The position numbers and the translations under genes are program-made. A DNA stretch of 25,910 nt from an uncultured Eubacteriales bacterium (GTDB lineage: Bacteria; Bacillota; Clostridia; Christensenellales; CAG-917): contig URIX01000022.1 in assembly GCA_900547975.1 (NCBI GenBank), positions 1-25,910 of the forward strand, written 5' to 3'. This document shows, piece by piece, positions 13,613 through 21,897 of this stretch (position 1 is the stretch's first letter; each line of letters begins with the position of its first letter). Under the pieces are notes generated by a model. The model searched no databases and had not been told where the DNA came from. It worked only from the letters and a program-made list of their open reading frames with translations.

Positions 13613-15760
13613 ATGAAAAGAAAAACAATTTTCATAAGTGCATTAGTGCTGGTATTCGTACTGGCACTTTTCGCATTTACGGCTTGCAACAACGCTGAGT
13701 CCCAAGAGGGTGTAAATCTCGTCACAAACGGCGATTTTTCAAACTTTACGTCCGAGAACAAGTTCGATGGCTGGACTACGTCTTCTTCGAGCGTGACTTT
13801 TGCAAGGGTTCAACGTTCGGATTCGGAGAGCAACGACAATGTTCTTAAACTCGAAAACAAGTCTGCGGGATACAGTTATCTCAAACAATCCGTCAAGGTT
13901 GAAGTCAACAAGATTTACAAAGTGACCGTCGATATGAGGATCGATTCCGAGCTTTCCAACAAGCAAGGCGCATACGTATCTTTCCTTGAAAACGTCGAGT
14001 ACAAGTTTGTATCGCGCTCTCAAAAGACCCCCAACGGATTCGTGACGAGCACTTTTTACGTCAAACCCAAGAACACCGACTATCTCACGATTGCGCTTTG
14101 CCTCGGTTCGAAGGAGAACAACTGCAAAGGCACGGTGTACTTCGACAACGTGAACGTATCCAGAGTCAATGAAGTGGCGGAAGGTTACGAGCTTATCAAT
14201 TTCAAGAAAGCGACCACCGTTTACACCAACACCGACGTCAACGGCATTTGCTTCACGGTGCTTATGAGTTTGTTCGGCGTTGCGCTTCTTTGTTGCGCAT
14301 ACGTCATTATCAGACGCTTGTACGCAAGAAGAGACGCGTTCGTCGATTTCGGCAAAACCGCTGTTTCCGACAGAAAGTCCAATGTGCTTACGAAAAAGTG
14401 GTATCAAAGCGACGCGTTTATCGTGTCTATGATTCTTCTTGCAGCCGCCGCGCTTCGCCTCGTGATTTTGCTTACGATGTACGGTATGGGCAGTGAAATG
14501 TCGAATACGCTCAACGTCGCAAGAAAATATCTCGGCGTAAACAACGGCGTTTTCAACTTCGCAGAGAAGATGGCTGCCGCAAACACGACGGTGACGTATT
14601 CGCCGGGCGTTATTTACATCTTGTCCGTACTCGGATTTATCGGACAGGGTATGGACGACGCTTCGCTTTCAATCTTGCTTCGCCTTATCAACGTACTTGC
14701 GGATTTGGCAGTCGTCGCAATGATTTATTTCTACGGCAAAAAGCAAGTCGGAAACAAACTCGCAACCGTTTACGCAACCGTTTACGCAATGTTGCCGTTC
14801 GCGCTTATGGTGAGCGGACACAGCGCAACTTTCGAGAGCCTTTTGATTGCTCTTGTCGTGGGCGCACTCATTCTTATGATAAACAAGAAGTATATCTCGA
14901 CCTACTTCGTTATGACTCTTGCCGCAGTTCTCGACTTGAGAGCGATGGCGATTGCCCCGATTGTGGTTGCATACTTCGTGTATATGTACATCAAGGATAA
15001 CGACGACAAGAAGAAGTTTACGTCCAACAGAGCGAAAATCGTGTTCGGTTTGCCCGCTTGCTTCGTCCTTGCTTACGCGCTTACCATTCCTTGCGCGATT
15101 CACCAAATCGCCGCAGGCGACGCTTTCTACGGATTCAAGATGATGATGGGTCAAATGACCAATGTCAATTACTTCGTAAAGAACGCATTCAATCTCTACG
15201 GTATGGTGGGTATGAACGGCAAGTCCTCGCAACAAAGCGTCAATATACTCAACATTATCTTCCTCTTGGTGCTCGAAGCGTACGTCATCTCGCTTTACTT
15301 CAAGAACCGCAACAAACAAGAACTCTTGCTTCTTGCGTCCTTCACACTCGCAGTTATCGCAGTGTTCACAATCAAAGTGACGTACACCTACTTGTTCCTC
15401 GCAATCGCGCTTGCGTTCATTTTCACGATGGTCAGCGGCGACAAGAGAATGTACTTCGTCACAAGCGGAATGTCCTTCCTCGGCTTCCTCAACTACGCTC
15501 AACTTATGAACCAAAGCGGATTTGTTAAGAGCGGCGTGTTGTCAAGCGCAATCACCAACTTTGAAACGACGGGAGCGTTTTACATTACGTTCTGCGTATT
15601 CGCGGTTATCCTCATCGGTTATTACGCATACGTAAGTTATTCGATTACGAATAATTCCAAGATTGTGGACATCAAGGCTATGCCCGAAACAGTCGGCAAC
15701 ACTTTGAAAGCGTTTGTCAAGAGAGTAGGTGCAAAACTTAAAAAGGAAGACGTCGAATAA
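13613..15760 (+). CDS. Putative lipoprotein/GT-C-like multi-pass membrane protein with CBM-like domain
   Basis: I do not recognise a named gene. The 715-aa product opens with a lipoprotein-type signal (hydrophobic 5-24, Cys25 in FTAC). Residues about 33-185 look like a jelly-roll carbohydrate-binding module of the CBM4/9 type: NLVTNGDFSNF, DGW, a KVTVDMRI strand and the closing VYFDNVNVSRV. A first membrane helix follows at about 211-235, then about nine or more helices from about 268 to 660 and a short basic cytoplasmic tail. The multi-helix part resembles GT-C glycosyltransferases or PMT-like proteins (an extracytoplasmic loop after the second helix with MGSEMSN, then VTYSPGVIYI), but no definite catalytic aspartate motif is clear. 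Good ribosome site AGAGGATC; probably read through from rplS. Possible role: adding or polymerising sugars at the cell surface. Function is inference. Confidence 0.6.
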   Translation: MKRKTIFISALVLVFVLALFAFTACNNAESQEGVNLVTNGDFSNFTSENKFDGWTTSSSSVTFARVQRSDSESNDNVLKLENKSAGYSYLKQSVKVEVNKIYKVTVDMRIDSELSNKQGAYVSFLENVEYKFVSRSQKTPNGFVTSTFYVKPKNTDYLTIALCLGSKENNCKGTVYFDNVNVSRVNEVAEGYELINFKKATTVYTNTDVNGICFTVLMSLFGVALLCCAYVIIRRLYARRDAFVDFGKTAVSDRKSNVLTKKWYQSDAFIVSMILLAAAALRLVILLTMYGMGSEMSNTLNVARKYLGVNNGVFNFAEKMAAANTTVTYSPGVIYILSVLGFIGQGMDDASLSILLRLINVLADLAVVAMIYFYGKKQVGNKLATVYATVYAMLPFALMVSGHSATFESLLIALVVGALILMINKKYISTYFVMTLAAVLDLRAMAIAPIVVAYFVYMYIKDNDDKKKFTSNRAKIVFGLPACFVLAYALTIPCAIHQIAAGDAFYGFKMMMGQMTNVNYFVKNAFNLYGMVGMNGKSSQQSVNILNIIFLLVLEAYVISLYFKNRNKQELLLLASFTLAVIAVFTIKVTYTYLFLAIALAFIFTMVSGDKRMYFVTSGMSFLGFLNYAQLMNQSGFVKSGVLSSAITNFETTGAFYITFCVFAVILIGYYAYVSYSITNNSKIVDIKAMPETVGNTLKAFVKRVGAKLKKEDVE

Positions 15761-15780
15761 GAATCGGCAAAACTTAACGA

Positions 15781-15806
15781 AAACGGCACTCGAAAGAGTG
15801 CCGTTT
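15781..15806 (+). terminator. Hairpin terminator after the GT-C-like gene
   Basis: Perfect 11-bp stem AAACGGCACTC / GAGTGCCGTTT with a GAAA loop, 21 bp after the stop codon. The T-tract is short (TTTGTAATT), but stem strength and position support termination. Confidence 0.75.
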
Positions 15807-15878
15807 GTAATTGAATTTGTGATTTTAACTATCTTGCTTGTCTAACTTGTCAACGAACTATCTGTTCGATTTTCTAAC

Positions 15879-15925
15879 AAATAACGCAATGAAAATGTTT
15901 ATTTGATTTTTAAGTTGCGTTATTT
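15879..15925. terminator. Inverted repeat after gdpD, possible bidirectional terminator
   Basis: Eleven-base arms AAATAACGCAA (15879-15889) and TTGCGTTATTT (15915-15925) separated by 25 nt, located 12 bp beyond the gdpD stop on the minus strand, between convergent genes. On the plus strand six T's follow the stem. The long loop lowers confidence. Confidence 0.45.
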
Positions 15926-15937
15926 TTTGCGTCGGGG

Positions 15938-16753
15938 TTATTTGTTCGAGGGCAGATTCTTTTCAAGGCAACGGAAGGTCATAAACTTTCCCGCCAAGTC
16001 GTTCATTTGCGCCGCGTCCATATGCTCGAAGATAACGTTGTTTGCGTATTTGGTTGCGTCTTCGAGAGTTTCTTGCGACTTTATCGTCCACATAAGGATA
16101 GGTACTTTTTTGCCCCATTTGACAATCCACTTGTTTTCTTTGAATTTTCTGTCAACCGCGCGAACGTCGTACGCGATGAAGTCGGGGCGGGTGATTTTGT
16201 TTATCCAAAGTTTGCCCATAAAGTCGGTTGCCCACCATCTGTTGTGCTTTCCGTCGGGGGAACACCAAGTGCAAAGTTCGCCAACGGCGTAGTCCGAATG
16301 GCGTTTTGCGTACAAAACCGCGCCGAAATCGAATGATTGAAGGGCGATGTTGCCTTTGTAGCCCACTTCGTTCAAAACCTTTATCGTTTCTCTCACGATA
16401 CGATGATTGAAAGGATTGATACCTTTGATTTCGCAAAGTATGCCGACTTTTCCGTCTACGAGAGCGAGAAACTCTTTGAAAGTGGGTATCGTATATTCGG
16501 AATTTGCAAGGGGATAGGATTTGAGTTCCGCCACGGTGCAGTCTTTGACGAGTTTGTCGATTCCGCAAACTCTTTTTAGGTTGTCGTCGTGGAAAACGAC
16601 CACCTCGCCGTCTTTTGTGACATGAACGTCGATTTCTATGTTGAAGTTATGCGCAATCGCTTGTTCGTATGCGGGCATACTGTTTTCGGGATATTGATCG
16701 TCGTGCAAACCGCGATGTGCAACGGGCCTGTCGAAAAGCCATTGAAAATTCAT
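15938..16753 (-). CDS. Glycerophosphodiester phosphodiesterase
   Basis: Enzymes of this family hydrolyse glycerophosphodiesters to glycerol-3-phosphate and an alcohol, in lipid turnover or teichoic acid recycling. The 271-aa TIM-barrel protein has HRG (13-15), PENS (22-25), the metal-binding Glu40-Asp42 pair in IEIDVHVTKDG and the catalytic His55 in FHDD; CEIKG (about 107) supplies the third acidic ligand. No signal peptide, so it is probably cytoplasmic. ATG at 16753 has a GAGGG ribosome site. It is transcribed divergently from lepA with an overlapping promoter. Of GlpQ/UgpQ-like enzymes the cytoplasmic type fits best; substrate is not determined. Confidence 0.93.
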   Translation of the reverse strand: MNFQWLFDRPVAHRGLHDDQYPENSMPAYEQAIAHNFNIEIDVHVTKDGEVVVFHDDNLKRVCGIDKLVKDCTVAELKSYPLANSEYTIPTFKEFLALVDGKVGILCEIKGINPFNHRIVRETIKVLNEVGYKGNIALQSFDFGAVLYAKRHSDYAVGELCTWCSPDGKHNRWWATDFMGKLWINKITRPDFIAYDVRAVDRKFKENKWIVKWGKKVPILMWTIKSQETLEDATKYANNVIFEHMDAAQMNDLAGKFMTFRCLEKNLPSNK

Positions 16754-16784
16754 ACTTAACCCTCTTTTTTATCATTTTATTTTG

Positions 16785-16813
16785 TTGATAAAATTTTATT
16801 ATTCAATTATAAT
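16785..16813 (+). promoter_or_regulatory. Promoter of lepA
   Basis: TTGATA (16785-16790), 17-nt spacer, TATAAT (16808-16813). Start predicted near 16820. It overlaps the gdpD promoter on the opposite strand. Confidence 0.8.
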
Positions 16814-16821
16814 AAAGTCAA
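16793..16821 (-). promoter_or_regulatory. Promoter of gdpD
   Basis: Read on the minus strand: TTGACT (complement of 16816-16821), 17-nt spacer, TAAAAT (complement of 16793-16798). It shares 21 bp with the lepA promoter, so both -10 boxes lie within the other promoter's spacer or box region. Confidence 0.7.
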
Positions 16822-16885
16822 TAGTTTTCAAAATTTATTCCGAATTTTTGCGATATTGCGGAAGTTCGAGAACGCAGAGGGCAAG

Positions 16886-18688
16886 TTGAGCAAGAAACAC
16901 ATACGCAATTTTTCCATAATCGCGCACATCGACCACGGCAAGAGTACGCTTGCCGACCGACTCATCGAAAAGACGGGTACTGTTTCCGCGCGCGAAATGT
17001 CCGAGCAACTTCTCGACAATATGGAAATCGAAAAAGAGAGAGGGATTACCATAAAACTTCAGACGTGCAGGCTGTATTATCAGTATAAGGGCGAGGAATA
17101 CATCTTCAACCTTATCGACACCCCCGGTCACGTTGACTTCACCTACGAAGTTTCGCGCTCTCTCGCTGCTTGCGAAGGCGCGTTGCTTGTTGTCGACGCA
17201 ACGCAGGGCGTAGAGGCTCAAACGCTGTCAAACGTCTATCTCGCTCTTGAAAACGACCTCGAAATATTGCCCGTCATCAACAAAATCGACCTCGCTTCCG
17301 CCGACGTGGACGCGGTGAAACTGGAAATTGAGGACATCATAGGACTCGACACCGACGGTTGTCCGCTCGTATCGGCAAAAGAGGGCATAGGAATCGACAA
17401 TCTAATCGAACAGATAATCGAAAAACTGCCTGCGCCGAAGGGCGACGACGACGCGCCGCTCAAAGCGTTGATTTTCGACAGTTTTTACGACAATTATCGC
17501 GGCGCAATCTCTATGGTGCGCATTATGGACGGCACGGTAAAGGTCGGCGATACGATAAAAATGATGTCGTCGGGCAAAACGTTCGAAGTTGTCGAAGTCG
17601 GTTATTTTTCACCGGGTATGCGCCCTTGCGACGCGCTTAGTTCGGGCGAAGTCGGATATATTGCGGCAAGCATAAAGAACGTAAGCGACACGGCTGTGGG
17701 CGATACGATCACCAACGCGCAAAATCCCGCAAAAGAGGCGCTTCCGGGGTATAAAAAGGCTACGCCGATGGTGTATACGGGCGTTTTCCCTGCGGACGGC
17801 GCAAGATACGACGATTTGAAAGAGGCTCTTTTGAAATTGCAACTCAACGACGCCTCATTAAGTTTCGACCCCGAAGTTTCCACCGCGCTCGGATTCGGTT
17901 TCCGTTGCGGTTTTCTCGGCCTTTTGCATATGGAAATCATCGAGGAACGCCTCGAAAGAGAGTTCGACCTCGATTTGATAACCACCGCGCCGAGCGTTTC
18001 GTACATCGTCACCAAGACAAACGGCGAAAAACTCACAATCGACAATCCGACCGCATTGCCAAACCCCAGCGAGATTGCGAGCATAGAAGAACCTATTGTC
18101 AAAGCAACGCTTTACACGCCGCCCGAATACGTCGGACCGATTATGGAACTTTGTCAGGGCAAGAGAGGTGTGTTCGTGGATATGAGTTACATCGACCCGA
18201 CCCGCGTTCAACTCATATATCGTATGCCGCTCAACGAAATCATTTACGACTTTTTCGACAGCCTCAAATCGAGAACGCGCGGTTATGCGTCCCTCGACTA
18301 CGAAATGGACGGCTACGAAAAGAGCGACCTTGTGCGCCTCGATATGATGATAAACGGCGATATGTGCGACGCGCTTTCCATAATCGTGCATAAAGACAAC
18401 GCATACGCAAGGGGCAGAGGCATTGCCGAAAAACTCAAAGACGTCATTCCTCGTCAACTTTTCGAGATACCCATTCAAGCCACCGTCGGCGGCAAAATCA
18501 TCGCGAGAGAAACCGTCAAAGCAATGCGCAAAGATGTGCTTGCAAAATGCTACGGCGGCGACATAACGAGAAAGAAAAAGTTGCTCGAAAAACAGAAGGA
18601 GGGCAAAAAACGTATGCGCAAAGTGGGCAGTGTGGAAGTGCCGAGCGAGGCGTTTATTTCCATACTCAAAGTCGACCCCAACAAATAA
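16886..18688 (+). CDS. lepA: Elongation factor 4 (LepA)
   Basis: LepA is a translational GTPase that binds ribosomes and affects initiation or back-translocation. The product (600 aa from this start) has AHIDHGKST (G1), GITIKLQ (G2), DTPGHVDF (G3), NKIDL (G4) and SAKEG (G5), then EF-G-like domains and the LepA-specific C-terminal domain with GGDITRKKKLLEKQKEGKKR. Start choice: TTG 16886 follows AGAGGG at suitable spacing and gives MSKKHIRNFSII, the family start; an in-frame TTG at 16856 would add ten residues but has no ribosome site. Either start is non-ATG. Transcription is from a consensus promoter divergent from gdpD; a terminator follows. Confidence 0.97.
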   Translation: MSKKHIRNFSIIAHIDHGKSTLADRLIEKTGTVSAREMSEQLLDNMEIEKERGITIKLQTCRLYYQYKGEEYIFNLIDTPGHVDFTYEVSRSLAACEGALLVVDATQGVEAQTLSNVYLALENDLEILPVINKIDLASADVDAVKLEIEDIIGLDTDGCPLVSAKEGIGIDNLIEQIIEKLPAPKGDDDAPLKALIFDSFYDNYRGAISMVRIMDGTVKVGDTIKMMSSGKTFEVVEVGYFSPGMRPCDALSSGEVGYIAASIKNVSDTAVGDTITNAQNPAKEALPGYKKATPMVYTGVFPADGARYDDLKEALLKLQLNDASLSFDPEVSTALGFGFRCGFLGLLHMEIIEERLEREFDLDLITTAPSVSYIVTKTNGEKLTIDNPTALPNPSEIASIEEPIVKATLYTPPEYVGPIMELCQGKRGVFVDMSYIDPTRVQLIYRMPLNEIIYDFFDSLKSRTRGYASLDYEMDGYEKSDLVRLDMMINGDMCDALSIIVHKDNAYARGRGIAEKLKDVIPRQLFEIPIQATVGGKIIARETVKAMRKDVLAKCYGGDITRKKKLLEKQKEGKKRMRKVGSVEVPSEAFISILKVDPNK

Positions 18689-18692
18689 AATC

Positions 18693-18726
18693 AAACCCCG
18701 AAAAACGCAAATTTTTTCGGGGTTTT
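18693..18726 (+). terminator. Intrinsic terminator after lepA
   Basis: AAACCCCGAAAAA (18693-18705) pairs with TTTTTCGGGGTTT (to 18725), loop CGCAAAT, four T's at the end. A strong stem only 11 bp before the hemW start codon. Confidence 0.85.
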
Positions 18727-18737
18727 CAAACAAAAAA

Positions 18738-19865
18738 ATGCAAATTTACGTCCATATTCCGTTCTGTAAATCGAAGTGCAGATATTGCGATTTCAACTCC
18801 TACGCTTGTCACGACAAACAAGCGATTTTCGCTTATCTAACCGCATTAAATCGGGAAATCGAACTTGCAGGCAAAGCGTTTTCCGGCGCGAGAATCGACA
18901 CGATTTATATAGGCGGAGGAACGCCGAGTTTGCTTGATGTGAGTCAAATCGAAAATCTTTGCGAAAACCTTACAAAAAACTTCGATTTGTCGATGGTAAA
19001 AGAGTTCAGCATAGAGTGTAATCCGGAAAGTCTGGACGCGGAAAAATCAGAGACGTATCGAAAAGAGGGCATAAACAGAATCAGTATAGGCGTACAAAGC
19101 CTTTTCGACGACAATTTGAGGGCGATAAGCAGACTCCACGACTCGAAAACCGCAATCGAGAAGATAAAACTTGCAAATCGCTATTTCGACAACGTATCGG
19201 CGGATTTAATCGTCGGGCTTCCTTTTGATACGACGGACAGAATAAAAGAGGAAGTCGAAACGCTTGCGCCGCTCGTAAGACACCTTTCGATGTACGAATT
19301 GAGCATAGAAGAAGGCACTTCGCTCGAAAAGTTGATAAAGCAAGGCAAAATATCCGTCCCGAACGACGACGAAACGCAGGATTTGTTCGACGTTGCCTAC
19401 GATACGGCGCAAAAGTGCGGCTTCGATAGATACGAGGTATCTAATTTCGCAAAAGAAAACAAAATTTCCTATCATAATTACGGATATTGGACGAGAGAGG
19501 ATTATTTCGGATTCGGCGCAGGCGCGCACTCGTTTTTGAAGACTTCGGACGGCAAAAATCCGCTCGAAAATCAAGTGCGATTTGCTAATTTCAAGAATCT
19601 CGACAAGTATGAAATCGCGGTTGAAAGTGCAAAATCTTATGCGAAAATCTGCCGCGAATACGAGGAAAATCTCGACGAAAAATCCGCATACGAGGAAGAA
19701 ATTATGCTCGCATTGCGTACGAAAAAAGGCGTGAAAGCCGAGAGTATGCCGAGCGTTCCCGACGAACTCGAAAGATTTTTCGAGCGAAAAGACGGTTACG
19801 TTTCGTTGAAAAGAGAGGGTATGGCGGTTATGAACTCTATACTCGTGGAAATTCTCGACATTTAA
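18738..19865 (+). CDS. hemW: HemW-like radical SAM heme chaperone
   Basis: HemW is a radical-SAM-family heme chaperone, related to HemN but not a coproporphyrinogen oxidase. The 375-aa product starts MQIYVHIPFCKSKCRYCDF with the CX3CX2C cluster (Cys10, Cys14, Cys17), then IYIGGGTPSLL, FSIECNPESL, GVQS and the HemW-typical heme motif HNxxYW (HNYGYW) followed by DYFGFGAGAHS. It has no fourth cysteine (CX2CX2CXC as in HemN). The open frame extends to 18630 inside lepA and through the terminator; ATG 18738 is chosen by family N-terminus. It lacks a Shine-Dalgarno and follows a terminator by 11 bp, so how it is expressed is unclear. Confidence 0.94.
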   Translation: MQIYVHIPFCKSKCRYCDFNSYACHDKQAIFAYLTALNREIELAGKAFSGARIDTIYIGGGTPSLLDVSQIENLCENLTKNFDLSMVKEFSIECNPESLDAEKSETYRKEGINRISIGVQSLFDDNLRAISRLHDSKTAIEKIKLANRYFDNVSADLIVGLPFDTTDRIKEEVETLAPLVRHLSMYELSIEEGTSLEKLIKQGKISVPNDDETQDLFDVAYDTAQKCGFDRYEVSNFAKENKISYHNYGYWTREDYFGFGAGAHSFLKTSDGKNPLENQVRFANFKNLDKYEIAVESAKSYAKICREYEENLDEKSAYEEEIMLALRTKKGVKAESMPSVPDELERFFERKDGYVSLKREGMAVMNSILVEILDI

Positions 19866-19899
19866 TCTTAAAATATTATTTTTTGTTGACTAATATCGA

Positions 19900-19928
19900 T
19901 TGTCAAGGCGAAAAATATTTGATATACT
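19900..19928 (+). promoter_or_regulatory. Promoter of prs
   Basis: TTGTCA (19900-19905), 17-nt spacer, TATACT (19923-19928). Predicted start near 19935, leaving a short leader with the strong CGGAGG site before ATG 19954. Confidence 0.8.
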
Positions 19929-19953
19929 TTTTTTACAACCTACGGAGGCACAA

Positions 19954-21102
19954 ATGACACCGGATTTTTCAGTCTATACAGAGACGCCCAGCGCGCCTAT
20001 CGCGCTTATCGCTACACCCGGCGCGGAAGAACTTGCACAACTCATCGATAAAAGACTTATCACGCTGTTTAGCGAATCGCATCTCGGAAAAAAACTGCAT
20101 AAAGATACCTTTATCCTCAAATCCGACTGTCCGCGTTTCACAAACGGCGACGCAAAAGGTATAATCTACGAAACCGTCCGCGGCAAAGATTTGTATATCA
20201 TCTGCGACCCGGGCAATCACGGTGTAACTTATCCCTTCTTCGGAAAAGAAATTCCGCTTACGCCGGACGAGCATTTTCAAAACCTCAAACGCATAATATG
20301 TGCTTGTACGGGCAAACCCGCACGTATCACGGTCATTATGCCGATGCTCTACGGCGGACGCCAGCATAGAAGAAGCGCAAGAGAATCCCTTGACTGCGCT
20401 CTGATGCTTCAGGAACTTGAAAGTATGGGCGTAACGGACATCATCACATTCGACGCTCACGACCCTAGAGTGCAAAATTCCGTTCCTCTTATGGGATTCG
20501 ACAACTATTTTGCGCACTATCAGATTCTCAAATGCCTCACCAGACGTTTTCCCGACGTCAAACTTCAAAAGGACAGCCTTATGGTCATATCGCCCGACGA
20601 AGGCGCAATGACGAGAAACGTGTTCTACGCGTCGGTGCTCGGACTGGATCTCGGTATGTTCTACAAGAGAAGGGATTATTCGACTATCATCAACGGGCGC
20701 AATCCCATCGTCGCGCACGAATACATCGGCGCAAGCGTCGAGGGGATGAACGTGTTTGTCGCAGACGATATGATCGCAACCGGCGATTCCATTCTCAAAC
20801 TCGCAAAAGAGATAAAAGAGAAAGGTGCAAAGAAAGTATTTCTTGCCGCTACGTTCTCGCTCTTTACCGAAGGCGTGGAAAAATTCAACAAGGCTTACGA
20901 GGAAGGCATTTTCGACGCGGTGTTGTCAACGAACCTTACTTACCGCATTCCCGAACTCAAAGAATGCGAATGGTTTGTGGAAGCCGATTTGTCGAAGTAT
21001 ATCTCGTATATAATCGCTGCGGCAAACGTCAACGAATCCGTTGCGAACTTGCTCGACCCGTCGCAAAAAATTCGCGAACTTGTGGAAAGGCTCAACGGTT
21101 GA
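19954..21102 (+). CDS. prs: Ribose-phosphate pyrophosphokinase, divergent long form
   Basis: Makes PRPP from ribose-5-phosphate and ATP for purine, pyrimidine, histidine, tryptophan and NAD synthesis. The 382-aa product is longer than the usual 310-320 aa. Family motifs are present but altered: MPMLYGGRQHRRSARESLDC in place of the usual GYARQDRK...RE block, ITFDAHDPRVQNS for the VDLH region, VISPDEGAMTRN for SPDAGG, and the PRPP loop VFVADDMIATGDSILK (usually DDMIDTAGT). The C-terminus adds about 50 residues rich in Glu and Lys. The frame is open further upstream, but ATG 19954 follows CGGAGG and a consensus promoter. Clostridial long PRPP synthetases of this kind are known to me only in general terms; activity should be tested. 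Confidence 0.88.
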   Translation: MTPDFSVYTETPSAPIALIATPGAEELAQLIDKRLITLFSESHLGKKLHKDTFILKSDCPRFTNGDAKGIIYETVRGKDLYIICDPGNHGVTYPFFGKEIPLTPDEHFQNLKRIICACTGKPARITVIMPMLYGGRQHRRSARESLDCALMLQELESMGVTDIITFDAHDPRVQNSVPLMGFDNYFAHYQILKCLTRRFPDVKLQKDSLMVISPDEGAMTRNVFYASVLGLDLGMFYKRRDYSTIINGRNPIVAHEYIGASVEGMNVFVADDMIATGDSILKLAKEIKEKGAKKVFLAATFSLFTEGVEKFNKAYEEGIFDAVLSTNLTYRIPELKECEWFVEADLSKYISYIIAAANVNESVANLLDPSQKIRELVERLNG

Positions 21103-21120
21103 CGAAAAAAGGAGTAAAAA

Positions 21121-21774
21121 ATGAAAATCACTTGGCTTGGTCACTCGTCGTTTTTGCTTGAGGAAAGCACGGGAACGAAGATTGTAACCGACCCTTACCA
21201 TTCTTACGTCGGATATGAAATGCCCGACGTCGAAGCGGACATCGTAACGGTGTCCCACGCTCACAACGATCATTGCTGCGTATCGAAAGTTGGCGGCGAT
21301 CCCACCGTTCTCAACAGAGCCGGCGCATACGAAATCGGCGGCGTACACATTCTTGCAAGTCGCTCCTATCACGACGACAAGAAGGGACGTTTGAGAGGGG
21401 ACAACCTCATTTTCAAATATCGTATGGACGGAGTGGACGTGTGCCATATGGGTGATATAGGCGAGGAATGCAACGCGATTTTGGTTGAATCCCTTATGCC
21501 TGTAAACATCTTGCTCATTCCCGTCGGGGGCAACTACACGATAGACGCAAAGGAAGCAAAGGAATACGTTGACCGCATTATGCCCGACGTTGTGATTCCT
21601 ATGCACTACAAGACCAAAGACTGCGAGTTCGACATCGACAAAGTCAATGAGTTTTTGTCACTTTTCGACGACGAAAACATCGTTTATGCCGACTCGACGA
21701 CCGTTGAGTTCGACAGGGCGGACTTCGACGGCGAAGAAACAAAAGTTTTGGTTCTTGACAAACTTTCGAAATAA
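21121..21774 (+). CDS. Metallo-beta-lactamase-fold hydrolase (UPF0173-like)
   Basis: The 217-aa product is a compact MBL-fold protein of the Lactamase_B_3/UPF0173 type: opening MKITWLGHSSFLLE, metal motif HAHNDH (46-51), MGDIGE and a later PMHYKT histidine. Family members are broadly called metal-dependent hydrolases, some acting on phosphodiesters or N-acyl-ethanolamine-like lipids; the substrate here is unknown. The ribosome site GGAG is in the 18-bp gap from prs, so both are probably one transcript, but no functional link is evident. A strong hairpin follows at 21792-21817. Confidence 0.88.
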   Translation: MKITWLGHSSFLLEESTGTKIVTDPYHSYVGYEMPDVEADIVTVSHAHNDHCCVSKVGGDPTVLNRAGAYEIGGVHILASRSYHDDKKGRLRGDNLIFKYRMDGVDVCHMGDIGEECNAILVESLMPVNILLIPVGGNYTIDAKEAKEYVDRIMPDVVIPMHYKTKDCEFDIDKVNEFLSLFDDENIVYADSTTVEFDRADFDGEETKVLVLDKLSK

Positions 21775-21791
21775 TTTCACTCGATTTTAAG

Positions 21792-21817
21792 CCGTTGCCG
21801 ACTTTTGTCGGCAACGG
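21792..21817 (+). terminator. Hairpin after the MBL-fold gene
   Basis: CCGTTGCCGAC / GTCGGCAACGG, a perfect 11-bp stem with a TTTT loop. The following sequence ACAAATAT lacks a T-tract, so it may be a weak terminator or an mRNA 3'-end stabiliser. Confidence 0.5.
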
Positions 21818-21897
21818 ACAAATATAATTCCAAAGCAAACACATTAATATCGTAATACATTTTTTTACGGGCATTGGCTCGTATATAGGAGAAATAA

